64,000 nucleotides of DNA from Punctularia strigosozonata HHB-11173 SS5 (Eukaryota; Basidiomycota; Agaricomycetes; Corticiales; Punctulariaceae): contig NW_006767436.1 of NCBI RefSeq assembly GCF_000264995.1, positions 1,762,800-1,826,799 on the forward strand, in the 5' to 3' direction. Positions 11,921 through 23,177 of the stretch are shown here, one piece after another (the first letter of the stretch is position 1; the number at the start of each line of letters is the position of its first letter). The position numbers and the translations under genes were made by a program. The notes under the pieces were generated by a model. The model searched no databases. It worked only from the letters and a program-made list of their open reading frames with translations, and was not told the origin of the DNA.

Positions 11921-14048
11921 ATGCCGGCCGCAGGTTCTGACGGGGCGAGCAACGGGACGTCGTCGCACATGATGAAGACGACAAAACGGGGCAGACCTTT
12001 CTTGAAGGTCCGTCAGCTCGTACAGCCATTTCGATGACTCATATCGAGAAATCGATCATGCTCGTAGGACACGCTCGACCTGTTTGCCACACTCATCGTA
12101 TCACTGGAGCTTACCACTCATAAGCAATTCTTCCGGACCTTTCCCCATTCGTTTACGACGTGAGCTACCCTATATCTTGCTTTTATGGAGGTGTCTCACG
12201 TCACAGCAGAGACGAGGCGTGCGCCAACCTTGCTTCGCTCAAGTTCTCTCAGTCGAACCGAGGTCCGGATCCGCGAGACCCTTCACGGATTGTCACGACT
12301 ACAACCACGACCACGTTCTCCATGACCCGTGATATGGCGAAGGCCATGTCGCAGCACTTCATGGACGCTCGTCTTATTGAAAACGCCACCGACCCCACGT
12401 CCAATCTCTTCAAAGACCGGGGCACGTACGTGCTCACGCCTAAGGGACTCCACGTCCTTGAGCGATTCATCAGCAAGAACGGGATCAACGCTGATCACCT
12501 GGGAGAGGTGTTCAAGACGCAGCCGATTTGCATGAAGCTTCTCCACCTCCAGCGACGGTCCTCGGACGATGAAATCATCGTGACGCAGACGGTAATCACT
12601 GCTCTCTTCAGGCGTTTCGTTGGGACAAAGGCGAACTACAGGAGCGAGAACTCGGAGACGATGGACCCCTTCCAGCTGTATTACGAGCGTGCGAAGGGCA
12701 TCGCGTTTATGGATGTCGCCGATCGCTCTCAAAACTTGCTGGGGAAGAATACGGCCGTTGTGCACAAGTTCTGCTTCCAGGCTGTTGCGGCGCTGGAATG
12801 GCTTTGCGATTTCACGTCGGTGGTCGGTCGTGAAGAGGCTGCTGAGATGGCAGCGCAGTTTGTGAGGTTCGGGCTCATCACGCTGGTGAGCGATAAGAGA
12901 AAAAACAACGACTCCGCGATCATCTTCACGGTTCGCGGCACTGCACCGGGAGGTAATTCACCAATACAGGTAAGGCGCCTTGTTTATTTGTTCCGAGGAC
13001 GTCGTTTGATTGGCGAGCTACAGCAACACGGCGAGTTCCGTTGTACAGCGAAAGCGGTATACAAAGTTACGGAGGAAGGTCGTCGACTTGCTCGCTGGGA
13101 TGCGAACGGCATGTCACAGGAATCGCCGCATAGTTCTACGACCAACCTTGCGGCCCAGAGGACATCGGAGGACTCAAGCGTCTCAACCGCGGTGGAAGGA
13201 ACCTTCTCCGGTGATAGCAAGCTTACCCGACGCCTGTCGATGGCGGAGAAGCTCAATGAAGGCGGGAAGAAGGCTCAGAAGGAGTCGAATACGGATCGTT
13301 TGAACTACATCATCGAGGACGTCTCACTTCGGAGTATGTTCAGGGACTTCCTGCGCGCGAACTTCTGCGAGGAGAACCTATCCTTTTGGCTGGAGGTGGA
13401 GGAGTTCAAGAAGAAATTCAACGTTACCTCTAGCGCCGTCGCATCTGCGCCCTCGGGTCGCAGTAATCAGAGAACAACGCCTGGTCAAGCGGCCATGGAA
13501 CGCCATCACGAGATGTTAATACACCGTGCGTTCGAGATTTACAATCGTTATCTCGCCCCGTCGGCGCCTTCCGAGCTCAATATCGATCACGGTCTGCGGA
13601 ACGAGCTCCTCGCTTACCTTGGTGAAGTCATGACCGGAGTCAATGGGAACCAGGTCGTCGGTCGTGTGGAGCCCGAACAAGCCAGCGCGTTCAACGCTAC
13701 GCAACTGCAAACAGTGATCAACCTGTACAAGCGAATACAGATGCACGTTTTCCGACTGATGTCAACAGACTCTGTACCGAAGGTGGGCATCGATTTTTCT
13801 CGGCCAAGCATCGTGTCCCATATTGACCCATATCGATCCACTAGTTCATCAAGACCCCGAAATTCGCAGCGCTGCGCAATTGGGCAGAAGAGGATGAAGA
13901 TTTCGACTCGCAGTCCATGGATCCTACCCATCCTCCCGGCCTTAACGGAGACGAGGAGATTGGTGGAACATACACGACCGTTTCTCAGCACGCCTCCGAA
14001 CAGAACGGCAGACATCGGCGGAACCAGCCACCTGCACCCCCGTCGTGA
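11921..14048 (+). CDS. Regulator of G-protein signalling, FlbA/Sst2 type (DEP + RGS)
   Basis: Accelerates GTP hydrolysis on a heterotrimeric G-alpha subunit. Fungal homologues (FlbA, Sst2, Schizophyllum Thn1) control sporulation, hyphal growth or pheromone desensitisation. Exons: 11921-12007, 12068-12159, 12210-12969, 13024-13782, 13845-14048; 633 residues, all GT-AG and in frame. Domains in order: a short basic N-terminus; two DEP-like winged-helix modules (about residues 30-145, containing RGTYVLTPKGLHVLERF, and about 205-320, containing EWLCDFTSVVGREEAAEMA); a Ser-rich linker (about 330-400); then the RGS domain (about 410-570) with SLRSMFRDFLRANFCEENLS, FWLEVEEFKKKF and a family-typical insertion before the terminal helices (FNATQLQTVINLYKRIQMHV). 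The C-terminal tail is acidic then Pro/His-rich. The start sits directly after a CT-rich tract. Cytoplasmic, membrane-recruited through DEP by analogy with Sst2. Confidence 0.95.
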
Positions 14049-14474
14049 TTCGCATCGTTGACCGTTCTGCCTACGGCTTTCGTCGTGTTGTTTATCCCGT
14101 GCATCTCAGGACCACGCTTCATTGTCGCACCTTCTACCCGGGCCTCTTCTTTGTACGCATTTCGCATTTCCACACTTGCATATATCTCTCGTCCCGGCTT
14201 CACTTGTTCACCCTCTACATTTTTTGACTGGAAGTCATTCAACTCGCTGCTCCCTAATATCGTACTGCCACCCATTCGAACAACCCTTCTGTATACTATA
14301 TAATATAGATCGAGTAATGTCACAATGTCAGGTTGAACGCGTAAGGTGATGGGAGCAACCTCGGCTGTGCGTCTCCGATCGCATGCGTGTGACTACCGCC
14401 ACATCCAATATCATGACGCATCCATACCCTGGTTTCTACCAGACTACCTCTACCTTGACCCCGCTAGCTCGACC
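14049..14474. other. Intergenic interval, tandem genes
   Basis: 426 bases holding the RGS 3' end and the promoter of the next gene. T-rich and C/T-rich stretches are present; a TATATAAT lies near 14297-14304, about 175 bases before the next ATG, and is a plausible but unproven TATA element. Confidence 0.45.
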
Positions 14475-15725
14475 ATGTCTTGGTTTGGACACCTGAGCGG
14501 GCAACCTCCGGAGCCACCGCGCACTCCGGGGGGCACTGAATACCCGCCATCGCCGTTTGGCAACTTCCCCATAAACGATACGTACCCGAAGGTAGAGGAC
14601 CCTTCCGGGGTGGAGAAGGACCGATTGGTTTCCACGAAACAAGCCAACAGGCCATTCCTCGCGTAAGGCCTAGATGATACGTAGATGATCACTGCATGCT
14701 CAAGTGGTACCTACAGATATAAGGAATATCGTGACAAGCAGGAGAAGGAGCATCAGGCATGGATGGAGAGGAAGAAAGAACGCGAGGAGAAACTCGCGAA
14801 AGGAGAAGCAGTTGGCCCAGAGGAACCTGACCCTACGGAGGAGAGAGAAGTCGGCTGTATTGGTCTGCTCAAATTCTTCACGATCCTTCTGGTGATCACC
14901 CTGCTCGCCGGCAAGTTCTTCACGGGTGACTATCTCTGGGATTATCAGGGCAAGTGGAGATCCTTGAAGGCGTATATACCCGTACGTCATCGGTGAACCG
15001 ATACTTCGGCCCGCCTGAACGTGCTCTCAGAACGGCGACCAACTTATCACGGAGAAGCAACTTGCGCAGCACGATGGTTCTGACTCCAACAAACCTCTCT
15101 GGCTAGCGGTGCGCATACACGCTTCTTTCTTATCGCAAACACGGCTAAGATGCGGCCTTCCTTCGGGTAGATTGATGGGGACGTCTATGATGTTAGCAGT
15201 AATCGTAAAACGTACGGACCCGGCGGCTCCTATCATGGAATGTGCGTGAACTTTGCTCGGTCACTTCGATACAATTGAACCGCTAACATCGTGATATTGA
15301 AGGGCTGGCATCGACGCTGCTCGGGCTTTCGGCACGGGTTGCTTCAAAGATCATCGCACACATGACCTTCGCGGCATGTTGGATAGCGAAATGCAGGTTC
15401 GTGTACCGTATGCACAAGCATCGCTGAGTACTTACTGACAACGACTCCAGGGCGTTGAACACTGGAAAGAGTTCTTCGCCAATCACAAGAGTTATCCAAA
15501 GGTTGGAAAGGTCGTCCATCCTCCGATTGACCCCGCAAGCCCGATCCCAGAGGCAAGTTCCGCCCTAGTGTATCTGTTTCATTCCCGTTCGCCGTGCTCA
15601 ACATTCACGTACAGCATTGCGATCCGAAGAAAGCCGCTAAATTGAAAGAAGAGCAGGCTGCGAAGGAGCAAACCGCCGCTGCCGCCGGTGCGGAGAAGAT
15701 TGCGGAGCATCGGTCGGAGTTGTGA
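14475..15725 (+). CDS. Membrane-anchored cytochrome b5-fold heme/steroid-binding protein (MAPR/Dap1-like)
   Basis: Exons: 14475-14662, 14717-14981, 15031-15108, 15171-15241, 15303-15396, 15451-15552, 15615-15725; 302 residues. Order: Pro-rich N-terminus (about 1-60), a highly charged Lys/Glu helix (about 65-105), one membrane span (LLKFFTILLVITLLAGKFF, about 118-136), then a MAPR-type cytochrome b5 fold (about 155-255). The fold contains LITEKQLAQHDG, IDGDVYDVSSNRKTYGPGGS and AGIDAARAFGTGC, the usual GG-Y-x-x-AG-x-D-A-R-A pattern with Tyr residues in place of axial His. Dap1 relatives bind heme and support sterol 14-demethylase P450s in the ER; whether this one does is inference. The sixth intron (15553-15614) seems to have a GC donor (GAG|GCAAGT). 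A GT donor 15 bases downstream would instead add five residues. Confidence 0.88.
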
Positions 15726-15874
15726 CTGTGCCTCGTTGTCCAGAGAATCAGGGATGTTCAGCTGGCATGTGGATTGTATTACGACAGTGAAAATGTTCCT
15801 GGATCGGGCATGAACATGTAATGTGACGTTATATTAAAGAGCATTACAGTACGCTGGATCGTCTAGTGGTAAAT

Positions 15875-16806
15875 CTAGAGAACGGATGACGCTGCCGCTC
15901 GACCAGCCGCAGGGTTATAGTAGGCATGACTGAGGGAGCCATGTCCCGTCGCGGTGCCCTGTGGCTGAAGATGGTCAGCAACAGTAACAAGACGCCATCG
16001 AATCGAGACCATAGAAAGCACTCAAGGCTGAAAACGCCGCCGACAGTGCAGAAGGCACGAGAAGACAATACGTGAATTATGCGGGCAGAAATTGCAATGA
16101 ACGTCTGCTTACCTTTACTGGAGAATGGTGAGTCAGAAGATAGTTTTTGATGAGCGGAAAGTCGGCCATGGACGCGTCCACCATAGCGGTGTAGGTCGTG
16201 TCTGTAAACTTGGCGACGACGAGATTGCCTCGCCATGCCGTCTCTTCGCGAAAATTCTTCCCTTGAATCTCCTTGACGCATTTGTTAACGGGGAAAGGCA
16301 TCCCATCACGTGAAATGACGGGATAGAAAATCGCGTAAGGGTTCGGAAGATTTTTGGACATTCCATCCAGCGCGTGAACGGGCTATAACGGATTGAGCCC
16401 GAGCGCATATCGTCCTGCGGTGTATGCTCACGTGGTATTGCCAGGCGCGAGAGCCAATCTCGGCAATGTAATCCATATAGACTTCAGGGTGCGGGATACG
16501 CGTAGCTTGGACGCGTCCCGAGTAATATTCGCTCGTAGAAATAGCGTCGAGACTCGTCGTAAGCCCGACCAGATGAGGCGGACGTCCATCGGCGGGGAAG
16601 AGTAGCGCCTCGTAGGTGAGCATTTGATCCATAGTGAGCAAAATTATCTGGAGCGACGAAAATTGAGTATATGGTAGGGAAATAGCACACAGAGGAGTAG
16701 AGGGCGGCTCACCGGGATTAGAAAATGTAGATGTAGGAATAGCACCGTCTATGCTGCCAGAGCAGGTATTGAGGCGAATTGGAAGAGGATGCTGAAGTTC
16801 GTTCAT
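15875..16806 (-). CDS. Hypothetical protein (basidiomycete-type, no named domain)
   Basis: I do not recognise a family. Exons on the minus strand: 16806-16432, 16382-16113, 15958-15875; 242 residues, both introns GT-AG and in frame (the second is long for this window, 154 bases). The chain is mixed alpha/beta in appearance: MDQMLTYEALLFPADGRPPH, PHPEVYMDYIAE, a segment PVHALDGMSKNLPNPYAIFY rebuilt across the first junction, FPVNKCVKEIQGKNFREETA, AMVDASMADFPLIKNY, and a Gly/Ala/Ser-rich tail. No signal peptide or membrane span. The start is the first in-frame ATG. The 1.5 kb upstream is free of genes up to NUP120, which is divergent. Confidence 0.65.
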
Positions 16807-18326
16807 GACCACTGGAACTTATATACTGCCGGCGCTGGACTTAGCTTGCGAACTAAACGCGGTCTTCGCCTTGTCGCGCAACGACACGAGGTCTACTTCC
16901 CTCGGATCAGGGGAAGGGGCGCGTGTTAACCAGCAGGTGGCGGGAGATCTCACAAATGGATTCAAGTTATTGCGGCGTTCAGCGGATAAAATTCTCCAAC
17001 GAATGTACATCTTCACGTTCCGGTGTGGGCTAGACGACCTCGAGGTGATCTGATCTCCCGCAGGAAATTGTTTGTGGGTGCATCTGACGAAACCGCGGTT
17101 GACGTTTCATCGGCCTGACCGTTCTCGGGAACGGCGCCACGGAAGGTCGCTACCCTCTGCGTCAGTGCGGCGGTTCATACGGGTGCCCAAACTGGGCTTA
17201 TGACAAGACTGGTATTGCATTTGGGTCATAGGTATAACGACCTGCAGACACCAGCCCGCATCTTTTGGAGCCGGTCCGTGATTGAAATTCCACGAAAATG
17301 TCGACGAGATAAGGCGGGCTGATGGGTCAAACTAGCACGATCCGCAGAAGAAGCACGAATAGGCGGCACATCAAACTTCCACGACCCTTCTCGGGTCGAG
17401 ATATGGCGATTGGCCCGAATTCGTAGATGGCAAAAAGGTTATCTTGAGCCGGTGGTATGTTACCAAAAACACGGCGAGTATGCCTGGCTCTAATTCCAGA
17501 CCGACTCGAGTTGCCCACGATCGGGCCTCGGATGTCTGGTACTGAGGGGCCGCAGCACCCCTGCTCATCGGTTCGAATTCATAGACCCAGGATGAAGGAG
17601 CGCGATTGGCGGGTGACGAGGTGGCATGCTGCGCGATCGGGAGCAAGGTCTTTGGGCAACAATGGAGGAGAGTGTGTGTTCCACGCCCATCTATTATTGT
17701 AGGGCGACGAGAATGGCATGATTCGTGATCGTGGGCTGTGCTCCGACCGAGGCCTTGAGAATCGCATCTGGAGCGGATATGTAACAGTAGGGGTCTGCTG
17801 GGAACACAAGGCATGCACAGGTTCTGGATGCAAGAGCAGGTGCCCCGAAACTGGGCAGCATGCATGGTGGTTGTAAGATTGACCCTGGTTACTTGGGGCA
17901 AGAGGGATGAAATTCACGCGACGGTCTCGGGCTCTGGTGCCAGCCATAGTCGGGACGCGCGGTTCCGCTTCATGGATGCAAGGGGTCTGTGGCGGAAGGG
18001 CGGGTCACTGCTGTGTGTTGATATGGAATGAAGAGCGAGAGTCGCCCGGGTGTCAGGTGAAGGAACTCGAGGTACATGCCGCCGTACCGCGTTCATGACA
18101 TTCGCAGTCGCACAGTGATAGTGCATCTTGGAGATCGAACGAAGCATGCAGTGGTACCGATGCGACTCAAGTGGCTTGCAATGCATGAAATCCATCCGGT
18201 CTCCCGCATGAGCAGCGGTCGTCACAACCGGAGCGTAAGTTCCAAGGCCACGAGCGCGGCGGTGGCGTCAACGCTTCAGTTCCAACTTCACCTAACGCCT
18301 CTCGCGGGTTCGCGTCCGGCACCGCG
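16807..18326. other. Divergent intergenic region upstream of NUP120
   Basis: 1.5 kb with no convincing gene. A 176-codon minus-strand frame at 17371-17901 shows no domain or helical pattern and is judged chance. A GGTTCGAATTC at about 17570 looks like a Pol III B box but no cloverleaf or A box accompanies it. Promoters of both flanking genes must lie here. Confidence 0.5.
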
Positions 18327-21300
18327 ATGAGCAGCAAGATCATCGTAGCGAACCATGTCTCCTCCCTGTTCCCCCCTTCGCAAGCCGCGTTCGTTCAGGT
18401 CGAGACTGCGCTTCGCAACCTGCCACTACCTGACGAACCAACCGACTCGGACCCTCCAAGCGAACACGCGTCCTACTCAAGTGTTTTCTACAACGCCATC
18501 ACCGGAACGCTCATATCACGCGTCCTGAGCAAGGGCAGAATCCTCGAACTCATCACCCTTGCCGCCGACAGTCGCCCCCTGCGGTTCTCCTTTCCTGCAC
18601 CCATTTTGCCTGCACCCGGGATATTTCTTTGGGAACAATGTGAACTTCATATCCTTGTGGTCACTACCGCCGGTTCTCTCTACCGCCTGGTGATACCTGT
18701 TGGAGATGATGGTCAGCTTAGTTTAGAGCAACGCGCGAAGAATTGGTGCAGGGAATACCTCATCCGCTATGCTTCAAGCTTCGACGGCTTGGAGGGTCTC
18801 GTGCATGCTCAAGGGCCGCATTCTATCGCAATAGGTCTTCAAAACGGGTCATTACTTAGGCTGGAGACGGACGTACTTGGCGACGAGATGAACACGGGTA
18901 AGTGGACATAACGAGTGCTCGGTTGTCCTGTTCATTCATGCCACATGGTAGATCAATGGACTGAGACCATACTTCAGCACAACTCTTTCCTGAACCAGAT
19001 CGCCTCGTTCCTTCACTCAAGCGCTCCCGGCACTTCGCAGGTCATTGCCCTTGCGTCGTACCCGCAACCGACTGACATCGGGCATGTATGGTCCTTTTCG
19101 CGGGACCGCACGTTACGACTTTGGTCTGCGAAGCTCGGCTGCGTCTCAGCGATCACATTGCCCATAGCTGCCAGCAGAGCGATCACACCAGCATTCTCCA
19201 CAAGCGCATCCTCCACCCCTCCACCACGCCCCCAGATCTTGCTCGATGCCGCTCCCCAGAATCTCCTCCGTGTGTGCTCGCTTCATGACGAGCCGCGCAT
19301 CCTCGTGTTTGTCCCAACGCCATCATCATCGGCCTCAGCCGGAACATTCCACTTGCTCAGCTTCGCTCATGACGTACTGAGTCTAACTCGAATCATCGAA
19401 TGTTCTGAGGAGAGCGCGCACTGTCGCCTACAAGACTTCTTGGTGATATCGGATACGTTATACGTGCTTTGGGATAAACAGGGTCAATCGTTTGTCGAGA
19501 CTTCCGCCTTGCAGATTGGAGCATCCTGGCACAGCGCCGCGTACCCGAAAGAGGCGGAGCTTACACCTTCACACTTGGACGAGCTCCTTCTATCACCCGG
19601 ATCACTCGCAGAGAAGTTCTTCAAGGCGGTCATGCGCCCAGGAATGTTCTCCACTGTCACGCTGCGCACGGCGATCGACCAGTACACGGCTGCGTGTTGT
19701 TCGATTCCATTCCCTCTTCCCCTACAGCTCACTACCACGTATACGAGTCTCGGAGATAAGATCGCGGCCGTAGTCGGCTGTACCGTTAAGCTCACTCGCG
19801 ATCCGCAGACTGGATTGGTCCAGTATGATAACTATTGGAGCGCTCTGAAGAGAGACTGGGAAGGCTTCATAGCTCGCTGCCGCGAGATCGAGCGGAGCGC
19901 GCGCTGGCCCTTAGCCCTTGGCATCTCGGATCCTACCGGACAAGGACATGTGGTGGTAATTGAAAGAGAGCGTCTGGGTGCAATATTGGTGGAGGACCAA
20001 CCTCTATGGCTCCATCGCAATATGAGCTTATCCATGCCAGTTGGTACCAATCCCGAGCACAACTTGTTCGAGATCCTGTGGATCCTTCGCACGAAGCTCA
20101 GCCGCCCAACTCTACTCCAGATCGAGTCAAAGGTGGTCGATTTTCTTCGGCAAGAAATCGCGTTCCCCTTCAGCGATATTATCCGGGATCTGGCCTTGCG
20201 CGTCGGGTTCAGGGACGATCTCGACGAGGGCTTGGAGACCTGGATTGGCGGACGATTGCAAAGCATCGGTGACATGCAGAAGATCCAGGATGCAGTAAAG
20301 GCCGCCCTCGATTACATCGCACTCTTTGGCTTGGCCATAAAGAGGGAGGAAGAAGAGGTTGAGTTGATCCTTCCGACGACCAATTCGGAGTGGACGAGAG
20401 CTCTCACTTCGCAATATGCCGCGGCCACCGTTCAAGCACGTTATGATCTCGGCTTCTCGCTCGTCCTGTTACTCTTCCTACTTGCCGATGAACTCGAAGA
20501 ATGGGATCCCGCTCTTCTCGCGGAGGTCTTCGGCGTGTTTCGGGGAATATCGATGCTTCTCCATATCGCGAAGCAGCCTTCAGGAGATGGCATGGGCGAT
20601 AGCTCCAGGGGCGGGGCGTCCGCAGCAGACGATGTTGTTTCTGGCATTTCTCATCTAGGGCTATCTCAGCGTGATTCATTCCGGCCAAAACCGATCTATT
20701 CCCTGATGCATCGATTGCTCACGCAATCTAGCGACACTGTCGATCCTCCAAGTGCCGCGCATAATTTCCTCGAGGCGATTGGGTTACTGGACGCGGGCTC
20801 CCCTGCTCACGCAACTAGAAATGATGTCTTCTTCTGCGAGCGGCTGCGATTGGTTGGACACCATTACGTGGCGCGTGAGTTATTGAGCTGGCTCCCGAGA
20901 ACACCTGGCGCTACCTACGTTTTGTCTCGATTGTGTCTTGACACCGGCAGGATTGATGATGCTGCATCGCTATTCCATAGCCTGGCAGGTGTCTTTGGTG
21001 AGTCATCTGTGCGGTATAGAGGGTTGCGCATAGCTCATCTTGTTGGTTCAGGACCGAAGAACATACTCTCAGCAGAGGACTCCCAAGCATTGGCAGGAGT
21101 TCTTCCGGGGGCAAAGTTATTCGACTCCGATTTCTCGTTCTACCTGCACACTGCTTCCCTCTTCAAGAGTTCGTCTGATGTCGAACATGAGGTACAGTTC
21201 TATCAGCTTGCAATCTCTGTTGCACCACCGGAACAGGACACATCCCCGCTGTGGTACGCCGTGATACATGGTCTGATTGGCCTTGCACTGTATGAAGACG

Positions 21301-22920
21301 CCTACGCGTCTCTAATATCCACGCCTTTCGAGAAGTTGTACGTCGTCCGTCGGATCCCACGGTCCTTTGCTTACGTCTTGCACCAGGAAGCGCGAGTGCG
21401 TCCCGCCACTGGTGTATAAGATGTGCGAAGATAACGCCGTTGACACGCTTATGACCTTCAATTTCGCCGGCATCGCTGACGAAGTGGAGAACGCGCTGGC
21501 ATTCAAAGCTCGCAATGCCGATCCACGTCTTCGGCCGTTTTACTCGAGAATACTGTTCGCATGGTACACCTTGAGAGGCGATCATCGCAACGGTAAGAGC
21601 GTCGTTGTTCTTTGCCTTGCGATAACCTTATAGTGCTGTTTGTAGCGGCTCTTGCCATGTTCCAACGGGCTAGGAAGCTATCCGACGCTTTGGCGACGGA
21701 TAGCGACTTCATGACCCTGTCGGAGCTACAGCTGGAGGCTTATGGGGTTGCGATGAATTCTCTGTCCCTCCTTGATGAGAAGGACGCCTGGATCACGCTC
21801 TCTGTCCCATCGAAGATTGGTTCTGAGGTACGCAGCGGTCTTTGGAAATGGGATCCACTCTCAGCAACCTGGTACAGCCACGCAAGCGCCGAAGGTTGTC
21901 AAAATATTTCCCCGAAAGTTCGTACTCTCCTGGAACAAGGAATGTCGAGCTGGTGACGAAAACGGATATCGAGTACGAATATGCCTTGGTATCGGCGCGC
22001 CTCGAACTTGTTCGTCGTGAGCCTTCAACTATTTACGATGGTCCGTCTGTCCTCAGTTTGGGAAAGCACATGCTCACTATGGTGTAGTCCGCCTGCTGCC
22101 GCCTGAAGCCATCGTCATGCGGTTATCGCAAGCCAATCGGTTCGAGACCGCCATCTCCGTCGCTCGTAGCTTGAAGGTGGACATGTCAGACATTTTTTCG
22201 CGATTGGCTGGACAATGTTTGCGGTTGGGCACGAATCCTATCTCCGTAACGTGAGTTGTTCTCGTTCAAGCGTACGCGTCATTGATTTCAATCATATGTG
22301 CAGCCAAGAAGACACGTCCGATTGGCTGCTGACGGACAAAGTATCTTCTTGGGCGGGTACACCTGTGGATCGCGGTTGGCGATTCCTGCGATTGACCTTG
22401 GAGCGCAATGACGGGCCAGACACGGATTTTGCCTATACCAAGGCAGTCCTGGAGACTATACTCGCATTTGCCAGAACGACGCCGCTACCGTCCTGGCTGG
22501 CAAACGTTCTTCTGGTATGACTGACACGAGCGCCACTCATCCATCCAGCTGACTAATAGCATGTTTAGGAGCACGATTCGGAACATCTGATTCGCACCTG
22601 CCTACGTCACAAGAACTTTGAATGCGCGTTGGAATACAGCATGGCCGTAGTGAAACGAGTAGGTCGTTCTTTTGGTACGATGATGGTCTTGAACTAACGT
22701 TCTGCAGGCCGACGCTCAATTGAACCGACAACCCCCGAAAACAGCCATGACCACTTGGGTTCCCTACAACCTCATCGACCAAGTGCTGGCGGCGATCGAG
22801 AGCGAAGGAAGTGTGTCTACTCGCGCACGAACGTTGCAGCAATCGCTGAAAAAGGAAATCTCTTCTCGCTTGCCCCGGTTGCACAAGCTCAGCCAGTTTC
22901 CGACACGGCAGTCGACCTAG
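18327..22920 (+). CDS. NUP120: Nucleoporin Nup120/Nup160, outer-ring component of the nuclear pore
   Basis: Nup120 (vertebrate Nup160) is one arm of the Y-shaped Nup84/Nup107 complex that scaffolds the nuclear pore. Exons: 18327-18897, 18952-21337, 21387-21592, 21646-21827, 21878-22040, 22088-22250, 22304-22514, 22569-22658, 22708-22920; 1,394 residues, all eight introns GT-AG and in frame. The N-terminal half forms the beta-propeller region, with landmarks HVWSFSRDRTLRLWSAKLGC and a following helical insertion. The C-terminal half is an alpha-solenoid, with LVYKMCEDNAVDTLMTFNF, ADEVENALAFKARNADPR, YSRILFAWYTLRGDHRNAAL and DIEYEYALVSARLELVRREP. These helices run smoothly across the small 3' exons, confirming the junctions. 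The length is typical for filamentous-fungal Nup120. Confidence 0.95.
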
Positions 22921-23156
22921 TAGACCTGTGTTATATAATGCTATACTTAGCCCCTTCTGCGATGCGACGCGAACGTTGCTGCCTTTCATATGTTACAAGT
23001 GCGATGTACAAATCCATATTGTTCGATCGAAGCCGGAGACGGAAACAAAAACGAATGCGTGCGGTGGCGTGTGTCCTGTAGGGAACAAAAACCAGAACCC
23101 CAGACAAATGCAAGAGAAAAATTACTGTGGCCAGGAAAGTTCCATCATCGCCCATA

Positions 23157-23177
23157 ATCCCGATCCCGATCCCGATC
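23157..23177. repeat. Short (ATCCCG)n hexanucleotide repeat
   Basis: Three and a half copies of a six-base unit immediately after the stop of the transcription-factor gene, in its 3' untranslated region on the minus strand. Probably a small microsatellite without function. Confidence 0.7.

Noticed and set aside
17565-17585. Possible tRNA B box (GGTTCGAATTC)
   Set aside because: No A box at the right distance and no cloverleaf arms could be paired by eye.
17371-17901. 176-codon minus-strand frame upstream of NUP120
   Set aside because: No recognisable protein features; Cys/His/Pro/Ser-rich as expected of a chance frame.
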